Assembly: GCF_030409605.1 (NCBI RefSeq)
Contig: NZ_JAUFQG010000004.1
Location: forward strand, 2,405,001 to 2,469,000
DNA length: 64,000 bases
Source of the DNA: Simiduia curdlanivorans
GTDB lineage: Bacteria; Pseudomonadota; Gammaproteobacteria; Pseudomonadales; Cellvibrionaceae
Direction of reading: 5' to 3'
Shown: positions 46,017-55,524 of the stretch, in pieces
How the letters are laid out: each line of letters begins with the position of its first letter
How positions within the stretch are numbered: position 1 is the stretch's first letter
Made by a program: the position numbers and the translations under genes
The notes under the pieces: generated by a model
What the model was told of the DNA's origin: nothing
Database searches by the model: none
What the model saw: only the letters and a program-made list of their open reading frames with translations

Positions 46017-47023
46017 TGAGTGCTTTGGCATCAACAAATTTCGCGCAAAACCCGCAAACTATTTTTCCCTATGTGGTGGCCGATATCGGCGGCACTAATG
46101 CGCGTTGGGGTTTGGTGACGGCGCTAGAGGCCAGCGGCCACTATCGCATCGAGTCAATTAAAACCTTTGAAAATAAAACCCATCCCAAGTTTGAAGACTC
46201 GCTCGCGGCTTATATCGATTACTTAGCCGGCGTGCAGGTTCGCCATGTCTGCGTAGCCTTAGCGGGCCCGGTTTTAGGCGACCGCATAGAGATGACCAAT
46301 ATCAATTGGTCCTTTTCCGTGCGCGAAGTCGAGGCCGCGTTTTCATTGCAAAAACTGTTAATCGTCAACGACTTTACCGCCTTAGCTTATGCCACCAGTG
46401 CGCTAGTAGGCGAGCAGTTAATTACCATAAAACCGGGTCAGCAAAAGCATGCCCCGCGCGCCATTCTCGGCCCTGGCACCGGTTTGGGTATGGCGTCGCT
46501 TATTCCCGTGGGTGAAACTTGGTTGCCGCTAAGCGGTGAGGGCGGCCACACCGCCTTTGCGCCCCGCGGTGAAGAAGAAATTGCGCTGTGCCAATATTTA
46601 CAAAACAAGCAAGGCTACCTTTCCAAAGAGACCTTCCTATCTGGCGCGGGGCTAGAGCGAATTTACGCTGGTTTAGCAGCTGTTCGCGGCCAAACCATCG
46701 CGCCGAAATCGGCTGCCGCAATCAGCGCTACCGCTGTGTCTGGCGAAGATGCTTTGGCGGTCGATACGCTGAATTTATTTTGCGCTGTGATGGGGTCTGC
46801 GGCTGCTGATTTAGCCTTAACAGTTGGCGCCTTAGGCGGTGTTTTTTTGGGTGGCGGTATTTTACCGAGGGTGCGTGAGTTTTTGTTGCAAAGCCCGTTT
46901 GTAGAAAGGTTTTGCGATAAAGCGGTGATGTCGCACTATGTAAGAGAGATACCTGTTTTTCTAATCGTGGCTGATGAGCCTGCACTTATCGGTGCAGCTG
47001 CTTTATTGGCTGAACATTCGTAA
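46016..47023 (+). CDS. glk: Glucokinase
   Basis: A 335-residue ATP-dependent glucokinase of the bacterial Glk family, not a ROK protein. It has VVADIGGTNARWGLV, the LIVNDFTALAYA catalytic segment, and LGPGTGLGMASLI. ATG 46016 overlaps the edd stop; a GTG directly before is also possible. It makes glucose-6-P from imported glucose for Zwf. Confidence 0.96.
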   Translation: MSALASTNFAQNPQTIFPYVVADIGGTNARWGLVTALEASGHYRIESIKTFENKTHPKFEDSLAAYIDYLAGVQVRHVCVALAGPVLGDRIEMTNINWSFSVREVEAAFSLQKLLIVNDFTALAYATSALVGEQLITIKPGQQKHAPRAILGPGTGLGMASLIPVGETWLPLSGEGGHTAFAPRGEEEIALCQYLQNKQGYLSKETFLSGAGLERIYAGLAAVRGQTIAPKSAAAISATAVSGEDALAVDTLNLFCAVMGSAAADLALTVGALGGVFLGGGILPRVREFLLQSPFVERFCDKAVMSHYVREIPVFLIVADEPALIGAAALLAEHS

Positions 47024-47036
47024 CTTTGGATTAATT

Positions 47037-47669
47037 ATGTTTTCAGCAATTGAACGAGTTGTAAATGCGGCGCCAGTGGTTCCGGTGATGGTTATCGAAA
47101 AAATTGAGCACGCCGTGCCCTTGGCCAGAGCCTTAGTGGCAGGTGGCCTGCCAGTGCTTGAAATCACCTTGCGCACCGATTGCGCGCTTGAGGCGATCAA
47201 ACAAATTAAAGCCGAAGTTGAAGGCGCCATCGTTGGCGCTGGCACGGTCAATACGCCCGCCGATGTCGAGCGCGCTGTGGCGGCCGGCTCCGAATTTTTG
47301 GTGTCTCCCGGATCAACCCCCGCCTTGATCGACGCAGCAATTGCTTCGGGCGTGCCTTTGTTGCCGGGAGTAAATTCGCCTAGCGAAGTGATGGCATTAA
47401 TGGAGCGCGGTTTGCGCTATTTGAAGTTTTTCCCCGCCGAAGCGGCTGGCGGCGTGCCCATGTTGAAGTCCATCAGCGGCCCGCTACCCCAAGTGAAGTT
47501 TTGCCCAACCGGTGGCGTTAGCTTGAAAAATCTCAATGATTATTTGGGTTTGCCCAATGTGGTTTGCGTTGGCGGTAGCTGGATGGCGCCGGTTGAACTG
47601 ATGCGTGCCGGCGATTGGGCCGGTATCGAGAAGTTAGCGCGTGAAGCGCGCGCAGCCGCTGGCAAGTAG
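47037..47669 (+). CDS. eda: KDPG aldolase
   Basis: A 210-residue class I aldolase cutting KDPG to pyruvate and glyceraldehyde-3-P. The Schiff-base lysine is in YLKFFPAEAAGG; VVPVMVIEKIEHA and LEITLRT at the N terminus also match. The ATG at 47037, 13 bp after glk, is favoured over a longer frame that overlaps glk. It completes the Entner-Doudoroff pathway within one transcript. Confidence 0.97.
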   Translation: MFSAIERVVNAAPVVPVMVIEKIEHAVPLARALVAGGLPVLEITLRTDCALEAIKQIKAEVEGAIVGAGTVNTPADVERAVAAGSEFLVSPGSTPALIDAAIASGVPLLPGVNSPSEVMALMERGLRYLKFFPAEAAGGVPMLKSISGPLPQVKFCPTGGVSLKNLNDYLGLPNVVCVGGSWMAPVELMRAGDWAGIEKLAREARAAAGK

Positions 47670-47838
47670 TTTACAGAATGAGGTGAGAAGTGAATGCCCT
47701 GTTATTAGCGGGGTATTTCGAGAGAAGTGTATAGCCGAGAGACATCGGACATATCCGTAAAACCCTGAGCAGATAAAAATCTGACGCGGTTTCACATTTA
47801 GCCAACTTATTGAAAAGACAGAGTTAAGGGTAAATATC

Positions 47839-48843
47839 ATGATTAAAGTAGCAATTAACGGCTATGGCCGAATCGGTCGAAATACCTTGCGCGCGCTCTA
47901 TGAGAGTGCACTTAAGGATAAAATTCAAATTGTTGCTATTAACGATTTGGGTGATGCCAAAATGAATGCGCATCTCACTCGCTACGATACCGTGCATGGT
48001 AAGTTTGCCGGCACTGTCGAGGTGGATGGTAATGCGATGATCGTCAATGGCGATGTGATCCAGATCTTCTCCGAGCGCGACCCAAAGAATCTACCTTGGG
48101 CGCAATTAGGCGTCGATGTTGTCTATGAGTGCACGGGTTTCTTTACCAGTAAAGCTAAGGCAAGCGCGCACATTGATGCCGGTGCTAAGAAAGTTATTAT
48201 TTCCGCGCCCGCAGCCGACGCCGACATTACCGTGGTTTACGGTGTTAACCATGACAAGTTGACCAAAGATCATCAAGTTATCTCCAATGCGTCCTGCACC
48301 ACTAACTGTTTGGCACCCGTTGCCAAAGTGTTGAATGATGCCATCGGTATTGAGCAGGGCATGATGACCACCGTGCATGCTTACACCAATGATCAGAAGT
48401 TAAACGATGTTTACCACGATGACATGTACCGTGCTCGCAGCGCTACCCAGTCGATGATTCCTACCAAGACGGGTGCAGCCTCCGCTGTGTCTCTGGTGCT
48501 GCCTGAGTTAAAGGGCAAGCTCGACGGCATGGCCGTGCGTGTGCCGACAATCAATGTGAGCTTAGTGGATTTCAACTTCCTAGCCAGCCGTGAAACCAGC
48601 GCCGAAGAAGTGAATGCGTTGATTGAAAAAGCCAGTGCTGGTGCTCTGAAAAATGTCTTGGGTTACAATCTCGAGCCGTTGGTCAGTATCGACTTCAACC
48701 ACAATACTCACTCTTCGGTATTCGATGGCACCCAAACTAAGGTGGCCGGAAAGTGGGTCAAGGTAATGAGCTGGTACGACAACGAATGGGGTTTCTCAAA
48801 TCGTATGCTCGATAACACCATCGCATTGATGAATGCAAAGTAA
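47839..48843 (+). CDS. gap: Glyceraldehyde-3-phosphate dehydrogenase, type I
   Basis: A 334-residue NAD-dependent dehydrogenase (VAINGYGRIGRNTLRAL). The catalytic cysteine is C153 in SNASCTTNC, and WYDNEWGFSNR is at the C terminus. TAAGGG precedes ATG. It lies 169 bp after eda, enough for its own promoter, and handles the triose phosphate made by Eda. Confidence 0.98.
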   Translation: MIKVAINGYGRIGRNTLRALYESALKDKIQIVAINDLGDAKMNAHLTRYDTVHGKFAGTVEVDGNAMIVNGDVIQIFSERDPKNLPWAQLGVDVVYECTGFFTSKAKASAHIDAGAKKVIISAPAADADITVVYGVNHDKLTKDHQVISNASCTTNCLAPVAKVLNDAIGIEQGMMTTVHAYTNDQKLNDVYHDDMYRARSATQSMIPTKTGAASAVSLVLPELKGKLDGMAVRVPTINVSLVDFNFLASRETSAEEVNALIEKASAGALKNVLGYNLEPLVSIDFNHNTHSSVFDGTQTKVAGKWVKVMSWYDNEWGFSNRMLDNTIALMNAK

Positions 48844-48974
48844 GATCGAAGGTTCGTTACCGTAAAGTTACCTCGCTAGAAAGGTAGCTTGCGGCTCAGG
48901 CGAGGGAGCCTGGCGACTTTGCGCTAACCTCGAAAGGCGCGCTCAGTCCATATTCACAGAATGACGGAATAGCT

Positions 48975-50423
48975 ATGTTAAGAAGAACCAAGATTGTTTC
49001 CACACTAGGTCCTGCAACGGATGATCCAGCGGTATTGGAGCGTTTGATTCTGGCAGGTGTCGATGTTGTGCGTTTAAATTTTTCCCACGGTCAGCCTGAA
49101 GACCATCAGTTGCGAGCGAACTTGGTGCGCGAGTTTGCCGCCAAACACAATCGCCACGTAGCGGTACTCGGTGATTTGCAAGGGCCTAAAATTCGTATTG
49201 CTCGTTTTAAAACTAGCAAAATTGAATTAGCCAAAGGCGATAAGTTTTTTCTCGACTCTGAATTAGATACCAATGCCGGTGATCAGAACGGTGTTGGCAT
49301 CGACTATAAAGAGTTGCCTGGCGATTCGCGCTCTGGCGACATCTTGTTACTCGATGACGGTCGTGTTGTATTCGAAGTAGATCAAGTGGTTGGTACCCGT
49401 ATTTTTTGTACCGTCACTGTCGGTGGTCCGCTGTCCAACAATAAGGGCATTAATAGGCAGGGCGGTGGACTTTCTGCGCCGGCCTTGACCGAAAAAGATC
49501 ATCGCGATATTGAATTGGCGGCAAAAATTGGCGTCGATTACTTAGCCGTGTCTTTCCCGCGTAAAGCCAGCGATATTCACCGCGCGCGCGATCTGTTGAT
49601 TAAGGCGGGTGGTTCTGCACGCATCGTTGCTAAAATTGAGCGCGCTGAAACTGTATTCGATACAGATTGCCTAGACGATATTATCTGCGCATCCGATGCG
49701 GTGATGGTAGCGCGTGGTGACTTGGGTGTTGAAATTGGCGATGCCGCGCTGATTGGCGTGCAAAAAGATTTGATCAGCCGTGCCCGTCGCTTGAACAAGG
49801 TGGTGATTACGGCGACGCAAATGATGGAGTCTATGATCAATAGCCCTATGCCAACCCGCGCTGAGGTGTTTGACGTAGCTAACGCAGTCTTAGATGGCAC
49901 CGATGCGGTGATGTTGTCGGCCGAAACGGCAGCGGGTAAATACCCGATCGAAACCGTTGAGGCGATGGTGCGAGTCATCTTGGGCGCAGAAACCCATCCC
50001 AAGGCTAACTCGTCGCTCGAGTCATTCAATATGAGTTTGGCATCGGTTGATCAGTCTATCGCCATTGCGGCCATGTTTGCTGCAACCCGTATGCAGGGCG
50101 TGAAAGCCATTATCTGTATGACGGAATCGGGTAGCACGCCTTTGTTGATGTCTCGTATTAGCTCTGGCCTACCGATTTTTGCCTTCAGTCGACAGAAAGA
50201 AACTCAGGCGCGTGTGGCCATGTTTCGCGGTGTGCACAGCATCCCCTTCGATAACAAAGAAATTGCCAATGAATTGGTCAATCAAAGTGCTGTTGATGAA
50301 CTGAAAAAACGTGGCATTGTTAATGATGGTGACTTGGTTGTTATTACCAAGGGCGATTTCATGAATGTGTTAGGCGGTACTAATACCATGAAGATCGTTA
50401 AAGTAGGGCAGGCGGTTAAGTAA
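48975..50423 (+). CDS. pyk: Pyruvate kinase
   Basis: A 482-residue enzyme producing pyruvate and ATP, closer to E. coli PykA than PykF (LRRTKIVSTLGPATDD, HVAVLGDLQGPKIRI). The active-site region includes KIERAETV, DAVMVARGDLGVEI and ATQMMESMI. It ends the glycolytic cluster and is followed by a strong terminator. Confidence 0.97.
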   Translation: MLRRTKIVSTLGPATDDPAVLERLILAGVDVVRLNFSHGQPEDHQLRANLVREFAAKHNRHVAVLGDLQGPKIRIARFKTSKIELAKGDKFFLDSELDTNAGDQNGVGIDYKELPGDSRSGDILLLDDGRVVFEVDQVVGTRIFCTVTVGGPLSNNKGINRQGGGLSAPALTEKDHRDIELAAKIGVDYLAVSFPRKASDIHRARDLLIKAGGSARIVAKIERAETVFDTDCLDDIICASDAVMVARGDLGVEIGDAALIGVQKDLISRARRLNKVVITATQMMESMINSPMPTRAEVFDVANAVLDGTDAVMLSAETAAGKYPIETVEAMVRVILGAETHPKANSSLESFNMSLASVDQSIAIAAMFAATRMQGVKAIICMTESGSTPLLMSRISSGLPIFAFSRQKETQARVAMFRGVHSIPFDNKEIANELVNQSAVDELKKRGIVNDGDLVVITKGDFMNVLGGTNTMKIVKVGQAVK

Positions 50424-50437
50424 CTGTTTGTACCTTG

Positions 50438-50466
50438 AGCCGGGCTAGGCCCGGCTTTCTATTTTT
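50438..50466 (+). terminator. Terminator after pyk
   Basis: AGCCGGGC-CTAG-GCCCGGCT type stem (AGCCGGGCTAGGCCCGGCT) followed by TTCTATTTTT. Confidence 0.88.
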
Positions 50467-50537
50467 CGTTAAAGCCAAGTGATATTCATTATTGGCTCTA
50501 ATTTAATGGCGATATTTACTTAATTCTGGGGCGATAG

Positions 50538-51539
50538 TTGGCAAAAGCAACCATCGATGATGTAGCAGCCTTGGCTGGTGTGTCGATCAAAACCGTTTCT
50601 CGCGTGGTTAATAGCGAACCTAACGTGCGAGCGGCTACCCGGGAAAAAGTGCAAAAAGCGATCGACAAGTTGGGCTATCACCCGAGTCAGTCAGCGCGAA
50701 GCCTGGCGAGCAACCGCTCATTCTTGGTTGCGCTTTTGTATGACAATCCATCGGCCAGTTATGTCATCGATGTGCAAAACGGTATCTTAGCCGAGTGCCG
50801 ACCCGCTGGTTACGACTTGTTAATTCATCCCTGCGATCACGCAGACCCAGAGCTAGAGCAACAGGTTGTCAGCCTCGTGCGTCAATCGAGAGTGGACGGT
50901 GTGGTGTTAACACCACCCTTGTCTGACCATGAAAATCTGGTGCGGCGCTTGATGGAGTTGCACATTTCAGTGGTGGTGATAGCGCCGGCTCAAGACGCCA
51001 TACCCTGTTCCAGCGTGATGACCAATGATGAGGAGGCCGCTTTTGCCATGACTTCTCGCTTACTCGAAAAGGGCCATCGGCGCATCGGTTATATTTTGGG
51101 TCACCCGGATCACAAAGCCATGGCGAATCGCTATCAGGGCTACCAAAAGGCGTTGATGTACCAAGGTATCCCCGTGGAAAAGCGCTTGGTCGTGCAAGGC
51201 ATGAACAGTTTTGAATCGGGCTATTACGCGGCGGAAAAATTGCTGTTGTCGGCAAATCCGCCCAGCGCTATTTTTGCCAGCAATGACGATATGGCCGCGG
51301 GCGCCATTAAGTTAGCCCACAAACTTGGCAAAAAAATTCCCAGTGACGTGGCCATAGCGGGCTTCGATGATATTCCTGCGGCCGAGCAACTGTGGCCGGG
51401 TTTGACCACCGTGCGCCAACCCATCGTAGAGATGGCGCGCCAGGCTGCGCAGCTGATGTTAATGCAGCTCAGATCCTCTGAGCCGGTTGTGCAACACCAG
51501 CGCGTTAAGTCGACCTTGATTCAGCGCGAGTCGGTTTAG
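50538..51539 (+). CDS. LacI-family regulator closing the glucose/ED cluster
   Basis: A 333-residue repressor with HTH AKATIDDVAALAGVSIKTVS, a hinge helix (HPSQSARSLASN) and a sugar-binding-type effector domain (VALLYDNPSASYVIDVQNG, FASNDDMAAGAIKLA). It starts at TTG 50538 with GGGG seven bases upstream. It shares long stretches with the NagR-like protein at 31487, including YDNP-S-YVI--QNGIL and LIHPCD, so the two are paralogues. It probably recognises TTGACAGCGCTGTCAA between the porter and zwf; the evidence is location and helix similarity only. Confidence 0.9.
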   Translation: MAKATIDDVAALAGVSIKTVSRVVNSEPNVRAATREKVQKAIDKLGYHPSQSARSLASNRSFLVALLYDNPSASYVIDVQNGILAECRPAGYDLLIHPCDHADPELEQQVVSLVRQSRVDGVVLTPPLSDHENLVRRLMELHISVVVIAPAQDAIPCSSVMTNDEEAAFAMTSRLLEKGHRRIGYILGHPDHKAMANRYQGYQKALMYQGIPVEKRLVVQGMNSFESGYYAAEKLLLSANPPSAIFASNDDMAAGAIKLAHKLGKKIPSDVAIAGFDDIPAAEQLWPGLTTVRQPIVEMARQAAQLMLMQLRSSEPVVQHQRVKSTLIQRESV

Positions 51540-51599
51540 CTAGCCTCTGCTCGCGGGCGTTTGCTCGCCTCTTATTTCTTGCCGCTTCTTACTCGCCTG

Positions 51600-51941
51600 T
51601 TATAGCAGCTCACTATCGTCTAAAAAATTATCTTCTGCCTCTTGCAGGTGGGAGCGTAGCCTTTCCCTGTCGAGCAGTTTCTGTTGCACCACATTCGGCA
51701 GGTCGGTGAACAGAATCAGATTCTTGGAGATCAATAAGTGAATCAAATCTTCGGTAATGCGGGCGATATCCTGATCCGATTCGGCCAGCGCGCGTTTGAA
51801 GGCCTCGGGCGTCGGCATGGTGGTTTGGGCTAAAAAACGCTCAACCTCTGGGTGGCTAGCGGAGAGCTGCTCACTCGCTTCTTCTGCATCGCCATGCAGG
51901 CTAACAATTCGTCCGGCGGAATCGCGTTTAACGTAGGGCAT
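51600..51941 (-). CDS. Conserved small protein next to the adhesin exporter
   Basis: A 113-residue soluble protein starting MPYVKRDSAGRIVSLHGD, with AGG seven bases before ATG 51941. Its middle, ALAESDQDIARITEDLIHLLISKNLI, is helical; the C terminus is acidic. Pseudomonads carry a similar protein that databases often call tryptophan synthase beta-like, but it is far too short and lacks any PLP-enzyme motif, so that name is not supported. It is divergent from the lapB-like gene by about 60 bp. The role is unknown; a link to adhesin secretion is possible from the position only. Confidence 0.75.
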   Translation of the reverse strand: MPYVKRDSAGRIVSLHGDAEEASEQLSASHPEVERFLAQTTMPTPEAFKRALAESDQDIARITEDLIHLLISKNLILFTDLPNVVQQKLLDRERLRSHLQEAEDNFLDDSELL

Positions 51942-52004
51942 GAGTTGACCTGTGCTGTGGCTTAATAGACTATGCTGCAAATTACTGTCTTACAGAGCAT
52001 AGCA

Positions 52005-54167
52005 ATGAATTCAGAAGCCTTGGCAGGCGTTTCTCAGGAAAAAAGCCAGCGGCAGCATGATCCACTGTTGGAATGCCTACTTTCTTTGGCTAAGCGAGAG
52101 CATCGCCAGTGTTCGGCCACGTCCCTCGTGGCAGGCCTGCCACTAGTGGATAATCGTCTTTCGCCCGATTTATTTGTGCGCGCGGCCAAGCGCGCAGGGT
52201 TATCAGCCAAGGTGGCCAAGCGCACATTGGCTGAAATTCCCTCGCTGGTTTTACCCGTTGTACTTTTACTTGAAGACAATCAAGCGGTGGTCTTGCTCAA
52301 GCGTGAAGACAGCGGCGACTTACTTTTGCTCGATACGGCAACTGATGGCCGTGTCACGCTGAGCGCCGATGAACTGGCTAAATCTTATACCGGCTATTGT
52401 ATTTTTTGTAAGCCAGAGCACCGCTATGACGAGCGCACCTTGGAGTTGGCGCGCCAGCACGATGGGCACTGGTTTTGGCGGGTGATTGGCAAATCTTGGC
52501 GGATTTATCGCGATGTTTTAGTGGCTTCTGTTTTAATCAACCTGTTTGCCCTAGCTAATCCGCTGTTTGTCATGAATGTGTACGACCGGGTGGTACCCAA
52601 TGCCGCCTTGGAAACTTTATGGGTCTTAGCCATTGGCGTGATGTTGGTGTATGGCTTCGATTTAATTTTAAAGTTATTGCGCAATTACTTTATCGAGGTG
52701 GCGGGGAAGAAAGCCGATGTACAGTTGTCGGCCTATATATTCGAACGCGTGCTCGGGGCCCGCTATGAAGAACATCCGCAATCAGTGGGTGTGTTTGCCA
52801 GCCAATTGCGCGAATTTGAATCGATCAGAAGTTTTATTACCAGCTCCACGGTAACGGCCTTTGTCGATCTCCCTTTTACGGTCTTATTTCTTGTTGTGAT
52901 CGCTTATCTGGGTGGTCCCTTAGTGTTGGTGCCCTTGAGTGCTATCCCCATCATCTTAATTTTCTCTTGGTATATGCAGCGCAAATTGGGTTTTGCCGTA
53001 GAGGAAACCTATCGCTCCTCGGCTCAGAAAAATGCCACCTTGGTGGAAACCTTAACGGCCTTAGAGACAGTGAAACTGATTGGCGCCGAAGGCCGGTTGC
53101 AGCGCTCGTGGGAAAAGTCGGTTGGGCATCTGGCGCAGTGGGGGCAAAGGGTCAAATTGCTGACCTCTACCACCACGGCCGGCGCCGGCATGGTGCAACA
53201 GGTGGCGGGCGTGGTTGTGGTAATTGTTGGCGTGTATCAAATTGCCGAACGCGACCTCACCATGGGTGGGTTAATTGCCTGCGTGATGCTAGCGGCCAGA
53301 GCTATGGCGCCTATGGCGCAGGTGTCTGGGCTCATGGTGAATTTCCATCAAACCAAGACGGCGCTAGAATCTCTCGATGCCATCGTGAATAAGCCCCAGG
53401 AGCGGGATGATGACAAACCCTTTGTGGCGCGCTCGCAGTTAAAAGGCAAAATTACCTTCGATAAAGTGACCTTTTCCTACCCGGGTGAAAAGCAAACGGC
53501 GGTCGAGCAGGTTAGTTTCACAATTGATGCCGGCGAGCACGTTGCCATTATCGGCCGCATCGGCTCGGGCAAAACAACGCTGCAGAAATTAATGACCGGC
53601 TTGTATCGGCCATCGCAAGGCGCGGTGTTGATTGATGGGGTCGATCAAAGTCAAATTGACCCGGCGGATTTACGCGCGCACATCGGCTCGGTACCACAGG
53701 ATGTGACCTTGTTTTTTGGCTCGGTGCGGGAAAATATTTTATACGGTAACCCCATGGCCACCGATGAGGATGTGATTCGCGCAGCCCAGATTAGCGGCGT
53801 ATCCGAATTTGTTAATGCCCACCCCAATGGCTTGGATCGGCAGGTGGGTGAGCGCGGCTCAGCGTTATCGGGCGGGCAACGGCAGAGTATTGCCATCGCG
53901 CGCGCGGTGCTCAACCAACCGCCCATTTATATCTTGGACGAACCCAGCACGGCAATGGATAACAGCACGGAAGAGCGCTTGAAGCGTCACCTCACGCAAA
54001 CCTGCGATGGTAAAACCTTAATTGTCGTGACCCACAAAACCTCGCTGTTGACCTTGGTTGATCGCATTATTGTTTTAGATCAGGGGCGGTTGATTGCCGA
54101 TGGTCCGAAAGATTCCGTGCTAGAAGCACTTAAAAAGGGGCAGCTTCGTGTTTCACCCGCTCACTAA
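52005..54167 (+). CDS. lapB: Type I secretion ABC transporter (LapB-like)
   Basis: A 720-residue ATPase/permease for export of giant adhesins. Order: C39-like N-terminal domain (residues 20-140) without the catalytic Cys in its usual place, as in LapB/HlyB-type chaperoning domains; membrane domain about 155-440; nucleotide-binding domain with Walker A GRIGSGKTT (K523), signature LSGGQRQSIAIARA and Walker B YILDEPS. I choose ATG 52005; an in-frame ATG at 51972 would overlap the divergent gene. It overlaps the next gene by 20 bp. The inactive peptidase fold fits a substrate without a double-glycine leader. Confidence 0.94.
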   Translation: MNSEALAGVSQEKSQRQHDPLLECLLSLAKREHRQCSATSLVAGLPLVDNRLSPDLFVRAAKRAGLSAKVAKRTLAEIPSLVLPVVLLLEDNQAVVLLKREDSGDLLLLDTATDGRVTLSADELAKSYTGYCIFCKPEHRYDERTLELARQHDGHWFWRVIGKSWRIYRDVLVASVLINLFALANPLFVMNVYDRVVPNAALETLWVLAIGVMLVYGFDLILKLLRNYFIEVAGKKADVQLSAYIFERVLGARYEEHPQSVGVFASQLREFESIRSFITSSTVTAFVDLPFTVLFLVVIAYLGGPLVLVPLSAIPIILIFSWYMQRKLGFAVEETYRSSAQKNATLVETLTALETVKLIGAEGRLQRSWEKSVGHLAQWGQRVKLLTSTTTAGAGMVQQVAGVVVVIVGVYQIAERDLTMGGLIACVMLAARAMAPMAQVSGLMVNFHQTKTALESLDAIVNKPQERDDDKPFVARSQLKGKITFDKVTFSYPGEKQTAVEQVSFTIDAGEHVAIIGRIGSGKTTLQKLMTGLYRPSQGAVLIDGVDQSQIDPADLRAHIGSVPQDVTLFFGSVRENILYGNPMATDEDVIRAAQISGVSEFVNAHPNGLDRQVGERGSALSGGQRQSIAIARAVLNQPPIYILDEPSTAMDNSTEERLKRHLTQTCDGKTLIVVTHKTSLLTLVDRIIVLDQGRLIADGPKDSVLEALKKGQLRVSPAH

Positions 54168-55524
54168 ATGGCGTCAATACGTAGGCTCTGCAGATGACCC
54201 TGTTGAGCGGCCGCACTTTGACGATGATTTGGATTACATGTCGTCTTCGGCCGCTGCTGTTTTGCAGCAGTCGCCGCGCGGCGGCCAGGCTTTACTCTGG
54301 GCCGTTGTGGTGTTTTTCGTGGTCATTCTATTGTGGGCGAGTTTTGCTTCCGTCGATGAGTTTACCCGTGGCGAAGGGCGTGTTATTCCTTCGCAAAAAC
54401 TACAAGTTATTCAGAACTTGGAGGGCGGTATTGTTCAGGAATTATTCGTGCGCGAAGGGCAGGTGGTAACCCGCGGCCAGCCCTTGTTGCGAATTGACGA
54501 CACCTTATTTAATTCATCGCTACTCGAAACCGATGTAACCCTCGATCAATTAACAGCAAAAGTGGTTCGCTTGGAGGCGGAGGCTGCTGGGCGAGAATTT
54601 TCGCCCGACAGCATCAAAGATGTAGACGAGCAATTTGTCGCGCAAGAGTTTGCCTTATTTACCTCGCGTAAATTGGAGCGCCAAACCGGCGAGTCCGTAT
54701 TTCGCGAACAGGCTACGCAAAAACAACAGGAGCTGAATGAACTGGTGGCGCGCGAGCGCCAAATCGCGCGCAGCTATAAATTATTGGAATCTGAGTTGGA
54801 ACTGACCCGGCCCTTGGTGCAAGACGGCGCTGTGTCGGAAGTGGAAATGTTGCGCTTGGAGCGCCAGGCCAATGATTTACTGGGCGAGCTCGAGAGCGCC
54901 CAGCTCGGCATTCCGCGCGCCCAAGCCGGGCTGGATGAAGTGAAAGAAAAGTTAGCTGCCTCGCAGCTGGCGTTTCAATCGGAGGTGCAAAAAGAATTGG
55001 CCGAGGTTAAAGGTGAATTGTCGCGCCAGCTGCAGTCCAGTAAAGCCGCGGAAGATCGGGTTATGCGAACCTTGGTGCGCTCACCCGTGGCCGGCACGGT
55101 TAAGCAAATGCTGGTGGATACCATCGGTGGAGTGATAAGGCCCGGTATGGATATTGTGGAAATCGTCCCCAATGAAGATAAGTTGTTGGTTGAGGCCCGC
55201 GTGCGTCCGGCTGATATTGCCTTTATTACCCCTGGTCAGGTCGCCAATGTCAAAGTCACCGCCTACGATTTTGCCATTCACGGCGGCTTGGAAGGCAATG
55301 TGGTGCAGATAAGCCCTGATACCATCGTCGACGAAGAGGGCAACAGCTATTACCTGGTTCGAATCGAAACCGGGTCGGCATTTCTTGGCACCGAGGCCAA
55401 CCCGCTGCCGATCATTCCTGGCATGGTGGTCAGTGTTGACATACTCACCGGCGAGAAGACTATCCTCGACTACCTGCTGAAACCTATTCTCAAAACCAAG
55501 CAGCTCGCCCTCCGAGAGCGCTGA
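54148..55524 (+). CDS. lapC: HlyD-family membrane fusion protein (LapC-like)
   Basis: A 458-residue periplasmic adaptor linking the ABC exporter to the TolC-like channel. One membrane helix at about 48-68 follows a cytoplasmic N terminus; then IQNLEGGIVQELFVREGQVV (lipoyl half), a long alpha-hairpin (about 150-290, rich in Glu/Gln/Arg), and the second lipoyl half and beta barrel (LVRSPVAGTVKQMLVDTIGG, TAYDFAIHGGLEGNV). It starts at GTG 54148, with AAGGGG seven bases upstream, inside the end of the ABC gene. Confidence 0.95.
   Translation: MFHPLTKWRQYVGSADDPVERPHFDDDLDYMSSSAAAVLQQSPRGGQALLWAVVVFFVVILLWASFASVDEFTRGEGRVIPSQKLQVIQNLEGGIVQELFVREGQVVTRGQPLLRIDDTLFNSSLLETDVTLDQLTAKVVRLEAEAAGREFSPDSIKDVDEQFVAQEFALFTSRKLERQTGESVFREQATQKQQELNELVARERQIARSYKLLESELELTRPLVQDGAVSEVEMLRLERQANDLLGELESAQLGIPRAQAGLDEVKEKLAASQLAFQSEVQKELAEVKGELSRQLQSSKAAEDRVMRTLVRSPVAGTVKQMLVDTIGGVIRPGMDIVEIVPNEDKLLVEARVRPADIAFITPGQVANVKVTAYDFAIHGGLEGNVVQISPDTIVDEEGNSYYLVRIETGSAFLGTEANPLPIIPGMVVSVDILTGEKTILDYLLKPILKTKQLALRER

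Noticed and set aside
47670..48974. HexR-type sites (TGTAATTAAATTACA-like) before gap or pyk
   Set aside because: Looked for and not found; GTAAAGTTAC near 48862 has the wrong spacing.
51600..51941. Tryptophan synthase beta chain
   Set aside because: The protein is about 113 residues, against about 400 for TrpB, and has no PLP lysine motif; the name is a database carry-over.
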